Below are positions 29,858-38,865 of a stretch of 64,000 nucleotides of DNA, one piece after another. The notes under the pieces are model-generated. The model searched no databases. It was given only the letters and a program-made list of their open reading frames with translations, and had not been told where the DNA came from. Position 1 is the first letter of the stretch. Every line of letters starts with the position of its first letter. Location: assembly GCA_029243025.1 (NCBI GenBank), contig JAQWSU010000056.1, positions 1 through 64,000 on the forward strand, read 5' to 3'. The position numbers and the translations under genes are program-made. This DNA is from Pirellulaceae bacterium. Its GTDB lineage: Bacteria > Planctomycetota > Planctomycetia > Pirellulales > Pirellulaceae.

Positions 29858-30598
29858 TCACTTCAGAAACGGAACAACAAGATGCATGGGTTGATTGTCT
29901 TCCGGTCGAACGATCGGCTGCGGCGAGTATTGCGTCACATAGGCTCGTCGCATCCGGTCGGTTGTGTTCGCTCCGCTGCGGTGAAACGTCAACGAACTGA
30001 AGACGACAAGGCTGCCGGCGGGAACGATCGCAGGCAGCCCTGGCTCGCTACCAAAGTAACCGACTTTGTCCCCCGTTTTCTGATCACGAAGATGTTCGAC
30101 CAGCGATCGTATACCAATTCGTGAATAAGGCATCACATAAGCGGTTCCATTCTCAATGGTCATGTCATCAACCGCAGCCCAAACGGTCACGTAGGGAGTG
30201 TGCGGAAAGCCAAGATATCCCCCATCCTGGTGCCACGAGAACTTGATGCCTTGTTCCGCCGCTTTGACGACGTATTGATCATAGAAAAGATAGGCCGTCT
30301 CTCCGATCGTCGCCCTGCAAACCGCAGCCATTAAGTCGCTGAATACGTATTCCGACAATCGTGGTGCCTGATCATAGCATTTCGCAATGTGATATCGCTT
30401 GCCGCGATGGCTGATATGGATGTGGTCCGTTCCCAATCGGTCCATTTCCTGATGCATTAGATCGATCAAATAATCACACGCATCACGAAGAATCTGCAAA
30501 TGTTCCTCGGGAACCACCCTCTCTAGAATGAAGTAGCCCTCGTCAATAAACTGTTGACGATGCTGATCAGTGATCGGTGAAACCGCTGATGATTTCAT
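29858..30598 (-). CDS. Phytanoyl-CoA dioxygenase (PhyH) family Fe(II)/2-oxoglutarate oxygenase
   Basis: The iron triad of the family is visible: His123 and Asp125 in [11 protein letters not shown] and His206 in LTFHRSGAN. An Arg for 2-oxoglutarate binding lies in [10 protein letters not shown]. The N-terminal [19 protein letters not shown] is the usual opening helix-strand. Length (246 residues) is normal. The enzyme is cytoplasmic, without a signal peptide, and should hydroxylate a small molecule using O2 and 2-oxoglutarate. The substrate is unknown; planctomycetes have many such paralogues. The stop of a small ORF lies just upstream (30604). Confidence 0.9.
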   Translation of the reverse strand: MKSSAVSPITDQHRQQFIDEGYFILERVVPEEHLQILRDACDYLIDLMHQEMDRLGTDHIHISHRGKRYHIAKCYDQAPRLSEYVFSDLMAAVCRATIGETAYLFYDQYVVKAAEQGIKFSWHQDGGYLGFPHTPYVTVWAAVDDMTIENGTAYVMPYSRIGIRSLVEHLRDQKTGDKVGYFGSEPGLPAIVPAGSLVVFSSLTFHRSGANTTDRMRRAYVTQYSPQPIVRPEDNQPMHLVVPFLK

Positions 30599-30603
30599 AT
30601 CCG

Positions 30604-30765
30604 CTATTCCCTATCGGCTGGATCTCCGGTTGACGTAAACGCGACACTCATTATCCTACCCGTTAAGTGACAGACCTGCATGGCGTCAACCTCTCCGTCG
30701 ATCAAGAACCGCTCACCAAGGTGGAATCCCATGACAACGGTCTCTCCCGAGTCCTTGACAGTCAT
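30604..30765 (-). CDS. Possible small protein, 53 residues
   Basis: An ATG-initiated frame on the minus strand encodes [20 protein letters not shown], then [20 protein letters not shown], and stops 5 bases before the PhyH start. The alternation of hydrophobic and polar residues looks protein-like. The reading frame also continues upstream for six codons (EYHLVM) before a stop. There is no clear ribosome-binding site. It could be a real small gene cotranscribed with PhyH, or the tail of a decayed gene. I recognise no family. Confidence 0.3.
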   Translation of the reverse strand: MTVKDSGETVVMGFHLGERFLIDGEVDAMQVCHLTGRIMSVAFTSTGDPADRE

Positions 30766-31283
30766 GACGAGATGGTATTCCTATCCCGATGACACGTGAT
30801 CTTCAATGGGCACATTGCAACCGTTCATCCTCCTAAAAAATCTGACTGCCCCTTAACGGTGCTTGGTAACGCACCGACTCAGTTTAGGCAACGCACCTGG
30901 GAACCGACGCGATCAAAAAAGAAAGGGACCACTTAGGGAGTTGAAAATGAGCGAAAGCCCATGCGAGCCAACCGACGGGATATTTCGATCGTGATTCGCC
31001 TCTTTCATGACGTTGAACATGAACTAGAACAAACTCTTGATTGAACTCAGAGAGACCACAGGGTCGGGTGGAACGTGTGATTCCGTGAATGAGTCACGTT
31101 GTTTGCCGTATACTAGCTGGCTGACCGACTGATAATTAATTTTTGTCCGGCCAGTGCGCTAAGCGAAGATTGCCCTAGGCGAATCCGCTTTGCAATGCGA
31201 AGCGCGATCATCTGCTGGCCTGCTGCGTTAGGTACGGGGTTTTGGCCACTCGATTTCAACCCAACTAGGCTTCGGAGCTAACG
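30766..31283. other. Intergenic region between divergent genes
   Basis: About 520 bases without a supportable gene. The stretch ends with GGAG at about 31276-31279, shortly before the EF-hand gene start. No convincing promoter boxes are seen. Confidence 0.45.
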
Positions 31284-31748
31284 ATGCGACTTACCATCGC
31301 CTTCTTCTTACTTCTTGCCCATTGCCGATTCTGTGCCGGTCAGGAAGACAGGGAAAATCCCGTTGCGGTTTCGCGTGGCACGATACATGCGTCGCACAAA
31401 TCCAAACTTCAAATCACAGGGGAGGGAAAAATCACTCGCGATGAGTTTCAGGCATCCCTGGACAAAACATTCGACAAACTGGACAGAAACAGTGACCGTC
31501 AGTTGAGCTCGCTCGAATATTCGATGTCGGCTCTTATTCCACCCGCTGACACCAATATGGACGGCGTTATCTCAGCCAACGAGTTCCGAAAGTATCACAG
31601 CCAACGATTCCACCATTTGAACATTCCCACGGGTACTGCAACGGTTGGTAATACCGTGGCTCCTCTTTCAACCGAGTCAGAGGAACAGGTTTTAAATCCG
31701 AAAAATGGTGGTGCCACTCTACAAATGTCACCTGAATTATTGGAGTAA
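31284..31748 (+). CDS. Secreted EF-hand calcium-binding protein
   Basis: After a signal peptide (IAFFLLLAHCRFCAG) the 154-residue protein holds two full EF-hand loops. The first is DRNSDRQLSSLE (67-78, ligands Asp67, Asn69, Asp71, Ser75, Glu78). The second is DTNMDGVISANE (89-100, Asp89, Asn91, Asp93, Ser97, Glu100). A partial third loop (TGEGKITRDEF) lies before them. Such small exported EF-hand proteins are frequent in planctomycetes and probably bind Ca2+ at the cell surface. The C-terminal 50 residues are low-complexity. It is followed closely by an interrupted gene. Confidence 0.85.
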   Translation: MRLTIAFFLLLAHCRFCAGQEDRENPVAVSRGTIHASHKSKLQITGEGKITRDEFQASLDKTFDKLDRNSDRQLSSLEYSMSALIPPADTNMDGVISANEFRKYHSQRFHHLNIPTGTATVGNTVAPLSTESEEQVLNPKNGGATLQMSPELLE

Positions 31749-31757
31749 AATGGCATC

Positions 31758-32237
31758 ATGGCGCTGGCGCTTAATTATGACGTCACAGGGGTCACTAAGG
31801 CGTTCAATCAACCGGTCTTAGACTTCGATAAGAAAATAGCGATCCCACTCACTGAGGTGCTCGACTTGAGCTGTGGGACAGTAAATTGGGCGCCATAGAA
31901 AGAACAGGGATTGGTTGGGGCGGGCAGTAAGTTCTTAGTCAACACTAAGGAACAATGGGGACGTACCGAATATATATTGAGGGTCGACGATAAGGTGATT
32001 GGCATGGTTGGAGTCATTGGAAGCAACTCAATGATAAATCCTCGTTATCTCGGCGAAGCCCAAGCATTTCTCGGGCTAGATGATGGCCGTTTGTTCGTGA
32101 ATATTCTCCCGCCTATTGAGGGAAGCGGCGGAACAAGTTTTCGAGTATTCATCGCGCCAATTGAGGAGAGCCAGAAAAAAACTTTCCGCTTCTTGATCGG
32201 ATCCGCCGATCCTCCGGCCCGACTGGGAACAAATTAG
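31758..32237 (+). pseudogene. Hypothetical protein gene interrupted by an in-frame TAG
   Basis: From the ATG at 31758 the frame encodes MALALNYDVTGVTKAFNQPV through CGTVNWAP and then meets TAG at 31896-31898. The same frame continues with protein-like sequence (KEQGLVGAGSKFLVNTKEQW, YILRVDDKVIGMVGV, YLGEAQAFLGLDDGR) to a stop at 32237. Both halves have similar composition, and together they would give about 159 residues. I do not recognise the family. A downstream TTG could re-initiate translation of the second half. A sequencing error cannot be excluded. Confidence 0.4.
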
Positions 32238-32261
32238 ACAGGCCGCACGGTCAATCACCAT

Positions 32262-32530
32262 GTGACGGGTCGGACCCCACGCGTGTCCCGGGTGATGGCG
32301 TTGGCGATTGAATGGGAACCACTGATCCTCGATGACGTGATCGAAAACCAGCCTGCTCTCTCTAACTACGTCCCAATGAGGACCTCACACCGATTGCACA
32401 CCGGTTACAAATCATTTGTCGCATCAACCTTGCTCTTGAGATCAAGAATTCATTCTGTTTCTGACTCCCGTTGAGTCAGGGCCTAAGACTGGAAGCACGC
32501 GTGTCGGACGGCTGCCATTCACGAGTCAGT
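32262..32530 (+). pseudogene. Decayed copy of the small HTH protein gene found intact at 49571-49978
   Basis: The first 35 codons (TGRTPRVSRVMALAIEWEPL, ILDDVIENQPALSNYV) match residues about 32-66 of the intact paralogue (GRIPRVSRVMALAMQCEQLI...). Further down, another frame reads ICRINLALEIKNSFCF, stop, LPLSQGL, which corresponds to MWLVNLAPNIQETILFLPRVESG. Frameshifts and a stop show that the copy is dead. Its N terminus is missing. It is one of three copies in this window. Confidence 0.7.
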
Positions 32531-32992
32531 TCGAATCTCACTCGCTTTCACCACGAATTGATCATGCAAGAGTCATGCCTAACGACAAAAGGTCCGTCGC
32601 CCGTTCAGGCAGTGCAAGAAAGGAGGCAAGTACTCGCCACCGCAAAGTAAAGTCGATCCACCGTGACTCCTGGAAGTTAACAGCGCCGCATCGAAATCAT
32701 TACTGAGAGCTAATGCATTCTTCGTGCTGACATCGTCCCACCGAGGGAACTCGATTGTATTACCTGCAATTTCCGCGATGGCACGAGTACACAACGAAGG
32801 CTGACGACAAAAAATTTTATTGATGTTTAACGTTCCGTCGCCGCTTTTACTTTAAATTCGCCAATCTCTTTCATATATCCCAAAGATTTATATACTCAAA
32901 AGAGCTATTGGATCAGTTGGCTCGGGCAGACGGACGGCATCGATAGTTGCCCACGAGCTCCGATCGTTATTTCCGCGAAGGCCCACCCTATC
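32531..32992. other. Intergenic region
   Basis: About 460 bases with no convincing gene. The short minus-strand frame at 32579-32794 has no recognisable features. Confidence 0.4.
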
Positions 32993-33796
32993 ATGAACGA
33001 TACACCGGCAATTCAAACTTTCCCCGCGCCTTGGGAAAAAAGGAATCTTGGCTTAGATGCCGTGGAGATCGAAGTCCTTTCTGATTCGGCGTCGCTCGAA
33101 GAAATCCAGCGTTCCAGCCTTGGATTCGAACTTGCGACCGTCAAGGTGCCCAACGGAAACCTAGCTCTTGTGCACGCTTTAGAGGCGAACGGATTTCGTT
33201 TCTTGGAATCGCAATTCTCGATCAGCCTTGAATTATCGTCGCTTCCAGCTCAGTGCCCTTTGCATGATAAGATCCTACGAAATTACGTCTTATCTCCAGT
33301 GAGCTCCAATGAAGTTGGACGCCTGCAGAAATTCGTGAATCGTGGTCTTTTTACAACTGATCGCATTGCGCTCGATCCAGAGTTGGGCCTGGACCTTGCG
33401 AATCGGCGATACAATCACTGGATTGCAGATATGGCGGCCAGACAGGCCGATTCTTTACAGTGGATCATGACCGCCGCCGAACCTTCGCGGCATGCGGGAT
33501 TTATGATGTTTCAGGAAGACGGCCAAACCATCAACGCGCTCTTGGGCGGGATATTTCCGCAATTCCAAAAACGGGGTGCCGGGCTTGCGATGGCGGTCCG
33601 GCCGCCGCACCACTTCGCGGCCAAAGGATTCGCGCACTACCGGACGAAGGTCTCATCGAACAACGTTCCGATCTTGAGGTTATATCAGAGCGTCGGCTTC
33701 AGGATTAACGAGATTGTTTACGTATTGAGGCGGCTTGAGTCACGGAACTCGGAACACGCAATTCAGCGAAAAAACTCGACCCGTGAACCTGTTTGA
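32993..33796 (+). CDS. GNAT family N-acetyltransferase, dTDP-amino-sugar acetyltransferase-like
   Basis: The N-terminal block FPAPWEKRNLGLDAVEIEV resembles the 'PWDxxxFG' opening of WecD-like amino-sugar acetyltransferases. The C-terminal half has the GNAT core, with INALLGGIFPQFQKRGAGLAMA at the acetyl-CoA pyrophosphate site (QxxGxG-like: QKRGAG) and SNNVPILRLYQSVGFR as the last strand-helix motif. It should transfer acetyl from acetyl-CoA to an amine, perhaps on a nucleotide sugar. No sugar-biosynthesis genes are adjacent, so the substrate is open. The gene stands alone in a decayed region but is itself intact. Confidence 0.75.
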   Translation: MNDTPAIQTFPAPWEKRNLGLDAVEIEVLSDSASLEEIQRSSLGFELATVKVPNGNLALVHALEANGFRFLESQFSISLELSSLPAQCPLHDKILRNYVLSPVSSNEVGRLQKFVNRGLFTTDRIALDPELGLDLANRRYNHWIADMAARQADSLQWIMTAAEPSRHAGFMMFQEDGQTINALLGGIFPQFQKRGAGLAMAVRPPHHFAAKGFAHYRTKVSSNNVPILRLYQSVGFRINEIVYVLRRLESRNSEHAIQRKNSTREPV

Positions 33797-33907
33797 TTTT
33801 CCACACGCAAATCAGCACAGACCGCAGCTATCTATCGACCACGGCTACTCTCCGTCAATTAGCTAAATTCGCTGCGCCATTGGCGCTCGGCTGGCAAACA
33901 GTGTTGG

Positions 33908-34045
33908 TTACCTGAGGATCATCTTGATGCCGAGTATCAACAACAGCAAAAGCAAGCCGATAAGAATTTCCCACGCTGTCCAATGGAGGAGCGGTGGTAT
34001 TTTTTTATATTCATTCGCCTCAAAGTGGCTTGGGCCTGTAATTTT
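33908..34045 (-). other. Possible remnant of a small membrane protein
   Basis: A minus-strand frame without a normal start codon encodes EANEYKKIPPLLHWTAWEIL followed by IGLLLLLLILGIKMILR and a stop, an obvious single membrane helix. In another frame an ATG upstream gives MKNYRPKPL and then a stop, so a frameshift may separate start and body. Function unknown. Confidence 0.35.
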
Positions 34046-34291
34046 TCATTTTGTTAGAAGTAGATTCTCAGCACCCGCCTGGGGCCGCGGTTGTCCACGG
34101 GATCATTCTCAGCCCTTATCTTCAAGATTTCTTGCTCTTTTCACAAACCGATACAGCAGAAAAAGAATGACGAAAGAACAAAACAACAAACCATTATTAC
34201 TTGCACTCATACAATATTTCACCCAAAGAACGCAAAGCAATACAGCAATGAAGTTAGCGTACCGTAGTTTCTGTAAATAGCATTGGGATAG

Positions 34292-34338
34292 AACCCGGCT
34301 TCGCCTTTTTTGCGTAGCGAAAAAGGCGAAGCCGGGTT
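34292..34338. repeat. Perfect 19-bp inverted repeat (hairpin) inside the left end of the insertion sequence
   Basis: AACCCGGCTTCGCCTTTTT (34292-34310) is exactly complementary to 34320-34338 around a 9-base loop. It lies between the left terminal repeat and the transposase start. It could terminate transcription entering from outside or mask the ribosome-binding site, keeping transposase low. Confidence 0.85.
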
Positions 34339-34413
34339 GGGCCGCTTGCAAGGGCGGGCCACGGTCGGTTTCCTAGATCGTTTGTTACCACGCAAGCGAA
34401 AGGAGACCCACGC

Positions 34414-35580
34414 ATGACCCGCCAGGTCGAATCTAACCCGTTTGAGCTGATGGTCCAAGTCCTCGAGGAACAAGGCTTCGACGGCATGGCCAACGCCCTG
34501 CAGATCCTCGTCAACGAGGCGATGTTGATCGAGCGGAGCGAAGCGCTTCGAGCAGAGCCGTACGAGCGGACGAGCGAGCGACGCGGCTACGCCAACGGCT
34601 TCAAACCCAAGACGCTCAACACGCGCGTCGGCCAGCTCGAGTTGCAAGTGCCGCAGACCCGCGGCGTCGAGTTCTATCCGAAATCGCTCGAGCGGGGCGT
34701 TCGCAGCGAACGGGCTCTCAAGTTGGCGGTTGCCGAGATGTACGTCCAGGGCGTCTCCACGCGCAAAGTGACCGAGATCACGCAACAACTCTGCGGGTTG
34801 GAGGTCTCGAGCAGCCAGGTCAGCCGGGCCGCGGCGCTGCTCGATGAAGAACTCCAGTCGTGGCGCACGCGGCCGTTGGGCAAACTTCCTTATCTGATTA
34901 TCGACGCCCGTTATGAAAAGGTCCGCCACGGCGGCAGCGTCGTCGATTGCGCCGTATTGGTCGCCGTCGGCGTGTTGCCCAATGGAAAACGGACCGTGCT
35001 GGGCGTCAGCGCCAAACTCTCCGAGGCGGAGGTCCATTGGCGAGCATTTCTCAGCTCGTTGGTCGAACGCGGATTGCATGGCGTCGAGTTGATCACGAGC
35101 GACGCCCACGAAGGTCTCAAGGCAGCCCGCCAGGCGGTCTTTCCCGGCGTGCCGTGGCAGCGTTGTCAGTTCCATCTCCAGCAGAACGCCGCCGCATACG
35201 TTCCCAAAGTCGACATGCGAACCGGCGCCGCCGCCGACTTGCGCGGCGTCTTCAACGCGCCCAATGCGAGCGAAGCCCAGCGGCTTCTCAAGCTTGCGGT
35301 GGAAAGATATCGTTCGTCCGCGCCGAAGCTGGCCGACTGGATGGAAGCGAACGTCCCCGAGGGACTGACCGTGCTGGAGCGACCGACCGCCCATCGCCGC
35401 CGACTACGAACGACCAACATGCTCGAACGACTCAACAAAGAAATCCACCGACGCACACGCGTCGCCACGCTCTTTCCCAACGAACCGTCCCTGCTCCGAC
35501 TCGTCAGCGCCGTACTCGCCGAAGTCGACGAAGAATGGCAAACCGCCAAATGTTACTTAACCATCGAAACCGACTCGTAA
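34414..35580 (+). CDS. IS256-family transposase (mutator type)
   Basis: This DDE transposase catalyses copy-and-paste movement of the element. The catalytic residues are Asp164 (LIIDARYEKVR), Asp230 (LITSDAHEGL) and Glu338 (TTNMLERLNKE), with the IS256 signature Cys251-x2-His254 (RCQFHLQQ) between the second and third. The N-terminal region has RSERRGYANGFKPKTL and VSTRKVTEITQ, typical of the DNA-binding part. At 388 residues it is close to the usual 390-400. A GAAAGGAG ribosome-binding site precedes the ATG. The long open frame on the opposite strand is an artefact of G+C-rich codons. Confidence 0.97.
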   Translation: MTRQVESNPFELMVQVLEEQGFDGMANALQILVNEAMLIERSEALRAEPYERTSERRGYANGFKPKTLNTRVGQLELQVPQTRGVEFYPKSLERGVRSERALKLAVAEMYVQGVSTRKVTEITQQLCGLEVSSSQVSRAAALLDEELQSWRTRPLGKLPYLIIDARYEKVRHGGSVVDCAVLVAVGVLPNGKRTVLGVSAKLSEAEVHWRAFLSSLVERGLHGVELITSDAHEGLKAARQAVFPGVPWQRCQFHLQQNAAAYVPKVDMRTGAAADLRGVFNAPNASEAQRLLKLAVERYRSSAPKLADWMEANVPEGLTVLERPTAHRRRLRTTNMLERLNKEIHRRTRVATLFPNEPSLLRLVSAVLAEVDEEWQTAKCYLTIETDS

Positions 35581-35605
35581 ATCGCTCCGCGATTTACAGA
35601 ACTAC

Positions 35606-36364
35606 TGTTGCTTAATCGCAATGAACCAGATTAACACCTTGGTTTTAAATCCCATTTTCAATTTCTCCTTAATCAAAGGGTAGGATACTCTTTCAATTTC
35701 AAAATCGACAAGTCATTCCATTTAATGAATATTAAGTTGCCCACCTACAGACGCATTAAAAGAGACAAACGCCTCAAGGCGTCTATTCGCTCCCCAAGGC
35801 GTTCAACTTAAAGACCTGATACCAGAGGGTTTAACTGTATGACGCAGGAAATTGCGTTCTAGTGCGTCTTCCAGGGTCAGACCTCCTCGCTTTCTCATCG
35901 GATTGAAGAATTTGTTCCAATAATCTTCCTGGTTGGCTGCCTACAGCATCGACCTCTTGCTTATGGTGATGGACGATTGCAATGAAACGTCTCTAACGCA
36001 CTTGGATTATTAGTTTCTAAGGAAGGGGGAGTTCTTGGTTTGTTTCGATTGAGGCTACCCATTCGAATATTGGCAAGGTGGTACCGACGAGGTGGGACTC
36101 TTTCTTACAGGAAGTTCGCGAACCTCTTCACCGCCCCGCTAGTAACCTCAATGTGTAAACACAGGGAAGAAGAGATAGATATTAGCCTAGAGTTAGGTCA
36201 CTAAATTAAGGATCGATACCGAACAGAGAAGTTCCTTGCACGCACACCGAAAAGCGAGCTGCTTAGCTTGGTCCGTCTTTCACTCGTTCCCGTCCGCCCG
36301 ATCTCGATAGACCCGTGTGGGCCCCGCTGCGGTACCGCGGTTTTGCCTCACTTTTTGGCCAGCT
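35606..36364. other. Gene-free region right of the insertion sequence
   Basis: About 760 bases without a convincing gene. A small palindrome (ACGCC-TCA-AGGCGT, near 35770-35785) and a nearby AAGGCG repeat are visible. The last 100 bases resemble, weakly, the sequence before the repeat at 49.3 kb (GCTGCGGTACCGCGGTTTTGCC against GCTGCCGTAAGGCGTTGCCC). Confidence 0.4.
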
Positions 36365-36697
36365 CCGTGCTGGCTTGTCAACCAAACAAAACACGCCGAA
36401 AGCAACCCTCTTCGAACCGATTCTCTTCCGATATTTTGACGTCGCGTGTTTATTCGCCAAGAGTTGTGTCGCGAGTGTTGCTTTTGGTGTCCAAAAAACG
36501 AATCGGATTCGAAGATTAGACATGCCACTTCGGAGCGTTCAACCCGATTCACCACGGCCTGCATGACACACATCATGTGGCTGATCAACTTGGCTCCCAA
36601 CCTGCAAGAGGCAATTCTGTTTCTGCCGCCGATCGAGTCAGGTCCGGACATCTTCAAGGAAATCGAGATGCGAAGGATTGCTCGGGTGATAAATTGA
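36365..36697 (+). pseudogene. Decayed second copy of the small HTH protein gene with its upstream repeat
   Basis: The last 45 codons before the stop at 36697 (MTHIMWLINLAPNLQEAILF, LPPIESGPDIFKEIEMRRIA) match residues about 78-118 of the intact protein at 49571-49978. The 170 bases before them match the non-coding repeat upstream of that intact gene (49385-49560), including the CCGAAAGCAACCCTCTTCGAA block. The first two thirds of the coding region are deleted. The copy is therefore an internal-deletion remnant. Confidence 0.75.
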
Positions 36698-37059
36698 GTT
36701 AAGCAGTGGCGGCGGTAAACTGATTTCCTTGGTTCGATAACGCCTCTTGCCATGACCCATTCTCTCTTTTGAAGCGTCCAACACGCCGAAAACAAACGCA
36801 GCACGTGGACTCAGCACCGGGGGGCAAGGTCACTCGGCGGATAGAAGGCGCTCACCAGACGTGAAAATCTCGTTTACAGCGATGTTTGAATGTCGGCCAG
36901 TTTTTTGACCTCGCGCGTTCTACTCCCTTCATCAAAAAACATGTTTTTTTGGGGATAGGCGGTTTTTTACGCTCGCAAAGTCCGATATCAACAACGAAAA
37001 TGAGTATAAATGCCGGCGGCTAGAATGGCTGCCCCACGAATGGATGGCATTAGCGAGCA
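36698..37059. other. Upstream region of the 37-kb operon
   Basis: About 360 bases preceding the S51-like gene. It contains poly-T and poly-A runs (about 36935-36975) but no recognisable gene. The promoter of the operon probably lies here, though I cannot define it. A short frame ending inside the next gene's start has no ATG of its own. Confidence 0.4.
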
Positions 37060-37893
37060 ATGAAAAAACCGGCCGTTGAACCCATACCACAGATCATTGC
37101 CTTTGGTGGCTGTGGGGCTGCAGATCCCTGGGTTGACCCAAGAATATTTCGCTATGTTCTTCACGCAACCAAAGTCAGTCGCCCTCGAATCGCCTTACTC
37201 ACTTGCGCTTCGGGAGATGACCAACGTGTTCTGGCCAGGCTCCATCGGCTGTACCGCCGCATGGGTGCCGTGACGCAACAACTCAAACTTGGCAAAGGTC
37301 AAGAGTGGCATCGTCCCGGTCTTCTTTCACAGCATTTTGATCTGATTCATGTTGAGGGAGGGAACACGGGATTTCTTATGCATCAATTGCAACAAAACAG
37401 CATGAGATCGGCGTTGCACGAAGCCTGGCTCAACGGCGTCGTCTTAACGGGCACGAGTGCTGGTGCGTCCTGTTGGTTTGCCCACGCCATGAGTGCTTCA
37501 CTCTTTTCCTTTGTCGAGGAGGACGAGACGATCGTCGCCCAGCCGGGTCTGGGCTTTCTTCCTCATAGTATTTGTGTCCATTACGATCGCTCCGAGCGAC
37601 GAAGAGAAGCCTACAAGACCGGCCTTGCCGATGGACTGCAAGCCGGATTCGGTTTGGACCACCATGCTGGTCTGCATTTCCATGGCGGAGAATTGACGCG
37701 AATTATTGCCTTGCGACCTAATGCCGGCACTTTTGAAGTGACAAAGCAGGCCCACCGGATTATGATGAATCGCCTGGAGGGAGAATCTCCAGAGCGATTG
37801 GCATGGAACGCAATCCTAAACAAAGTCGTCAATACATTGATTCGCCGACTACGAAAAAAAATCCCACTAATACTGCAGCCCAAAGCTCATTAA
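37060..37893 (+). CDS. Peptidase S51 (peptidase E/cyanophycinase-like) family protein
   Basis: The family uses a Ser nucleophile in a nucleophile elbow: here VLTGTSAGASCWF with Ser133. Other family marks are ALLTCASGDD, HVEGGNTGFLMHQL (100-110) and FGLDHHAGLHFHGGEL, which supplies the likely His and acidic partners. Peptidase E removes N-terminal Asp from dipeptides, and cyanophycinases cut beta-Asp-Arg. Related proteins occur in RiPP clusters as maturation proteases, but this one could equally be a stand-alone dipeptidase. It is the first gene of a tight plus-strand operon. Only one base separates its stop from the next start. Confidence 0.8.
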   Translation: MKKPAVEPIPQIIAFGGCGAADPWVDPRIFRYVLHATKVSRPRIALLTCASGDDQRVLARLHRLYRRMGAVTQQLKLGKGQEWHRPGLLSQHFDLIHVEGGNTGFLMHQLQQNSMRSALHEAWLNGVVLTGTSAGASCWFAHAMSASLFSFVEEDETIVAQPGLGFLPHSICVHYDRSERRREAYKTGLADGLQAGFGLDHHAGLHFHGGELTRIIALRPNAGTFEVTKQAHRIMMNRLEGESPERLAWNAILNKVVNTLIRRLRKKIPLILQPKAH

Positions 37894-37894
37894 C

Positions 37895-38854
37895 GTGACT
37901 GCACGAAAATCCGTTTTCTATAACCTCTTCGGTCAACTTCTTGAACTCCGATGTCAGCGACCGTCTATCCTCGACGCCCTGACAGAGAGAGAGTCGTGCT
38001 GGAAACCTCTACTGAGTTCACCTTGTTCGGGGGATCCTGACGTTGTCGTTAACGTGCTCATACATCCCCCACCGTGTCCTTTGACCCAAGTACAGCACTT
38101 CAGCAACGAGCATTTTTTTTTTCACGGCAGCAGCTCCCGCCTGCTGACGGGCTATCTGTACGCCCGACCCTGGCAAATCCATGTTCAGAGCTATGTCGAG
38201 GATGACGAAACGACCCTGGACAATATGATTCTGCCAACGTTGAACAATATCCTGCTACGGCTGGGGCTGGTCAATGTTCATTGTGCAGCCGTGGCCCGGG
38301 AAGGCCGCGGATTATTGCTCATGGGGCCCAGTCAATCAGGGAAAAGTACCACCTCGCTATTGCTCGCACGTGCGGGTTACGATTTTCTTGGTGACAATGA
38401 CATCTACCTGCGGCAGGTAAATGATGAGATTGTTGCGCTGTCAAACACCAAGGAGCTTTTCCTGCTCGATAATACGGCTGAGAGATTTGCCGAATTGAGT
38501 TTCACCCGGGACTTACCGATCCGTGATCGTGGCGGCACCGCCAAACGCGTTCTGACCATGGACAAGACCTCACCCGGGCAATGTATCCAGGAATCTGTAA
38601 CGCGGGCACTGGTTTTTCCACAGGTAGGTGAAACACCCAATACGGAGGTGGAAGCGATCGAGCCTTTCGACTGTCTTCAACAACTAATGCAGCTGGTTCC
38701 GGCCCGGGGGTTGCCTGCCTTGATCAAAGACGAACGAGCGCTCAATGTGCTCTTTGAGTTACTTTCAAACTTATCTCTGACGACCAAGACTTATCGGGTT
38801 CGGCTCGGCCGTGATCCGAAACAGCTTGTTGAAACTTTCGGGACATTGCTCTGA
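37895..38854 (+). CDS. HPr kinase/phosphorylase-like P-loop kinase
   Basis: The C-terminal two thirds resemble the kinase domain of HprK. VNVHCAAVAREGRGLLLMGP leads into a Walker A motif GPSQSGKST (144-152), then LLLARAGYDFLGDND where HprK has an Asp pair. The regulatory N-terminal half differs from true HprK, and no HPr or PTS gene is present, so classical catabolite control is unlikely. HprK-like proteins are found in two contexts. One is certain lasso-peptide clusters, where they phosphorylate the peptide C terminus. The other is exopolysaccharide/exosortase-linked gene sets with PqqD-like and nucleotidyltransferase proteins. Both partners occur in this locus, so its substrate may be a peptide or a sugar. 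Confidence 0.8.
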   Translation: MTARKSVFYNLFGQLLELRCQRPSILDALTERESCWKPLLSSPCSGDPDVVVNVLIHPPPCPLTQVQHFSNEHFFFHGSSSRLLTGYLYARPWQIHVQSYVEDDETTLDNMILPTLNNILLRLGLVNVHCAAVAREGRGLLLMGPSQSGKSTTSLLLARAGYDFLGDNDIYLRQVNDEIVALSNTKELFLLDNTAERFAELSFTRDLPIRDRGGTAKRVLTMDKTSPGQCIQESVTRALVFPQVGETPNTEVEAIEPFDCLQQLMQLVPARGLPALIKDERALNVLFELLSNLSLTTKTYRVRLGRDPKQLVETFGTLL

Positions 38855-38865
38855 GAAAGTCACCG

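Larger units (their letters stand above)
34264..35605 (+). mobile_element. IS256-family insertion sequence, complete
   Basis: The element is about 1.34 kb and carries one intact transposase gene. The left end GTAGTTTCTGTAAATAGC (34264-34281) matches the inverted right end (GCGATTTACAGAACTAC, 35589-35605) apart from one indel and one mismatch. The right end also forms a small hairpin directly after the transposase stop. I do not see an 8-9 base target duplication, so the exact outer boundary is uncertain. The element looks clearly richer in G+C than its surroundings, which suggests recent arrival. Confidence 0.85.

Noticed and set aside
34219-35394. A 391-codon minus-strand open frame
   Set aside because: It is antisense to the IS256 transposase and arises from G+C-rich codons without stops on the other strand.
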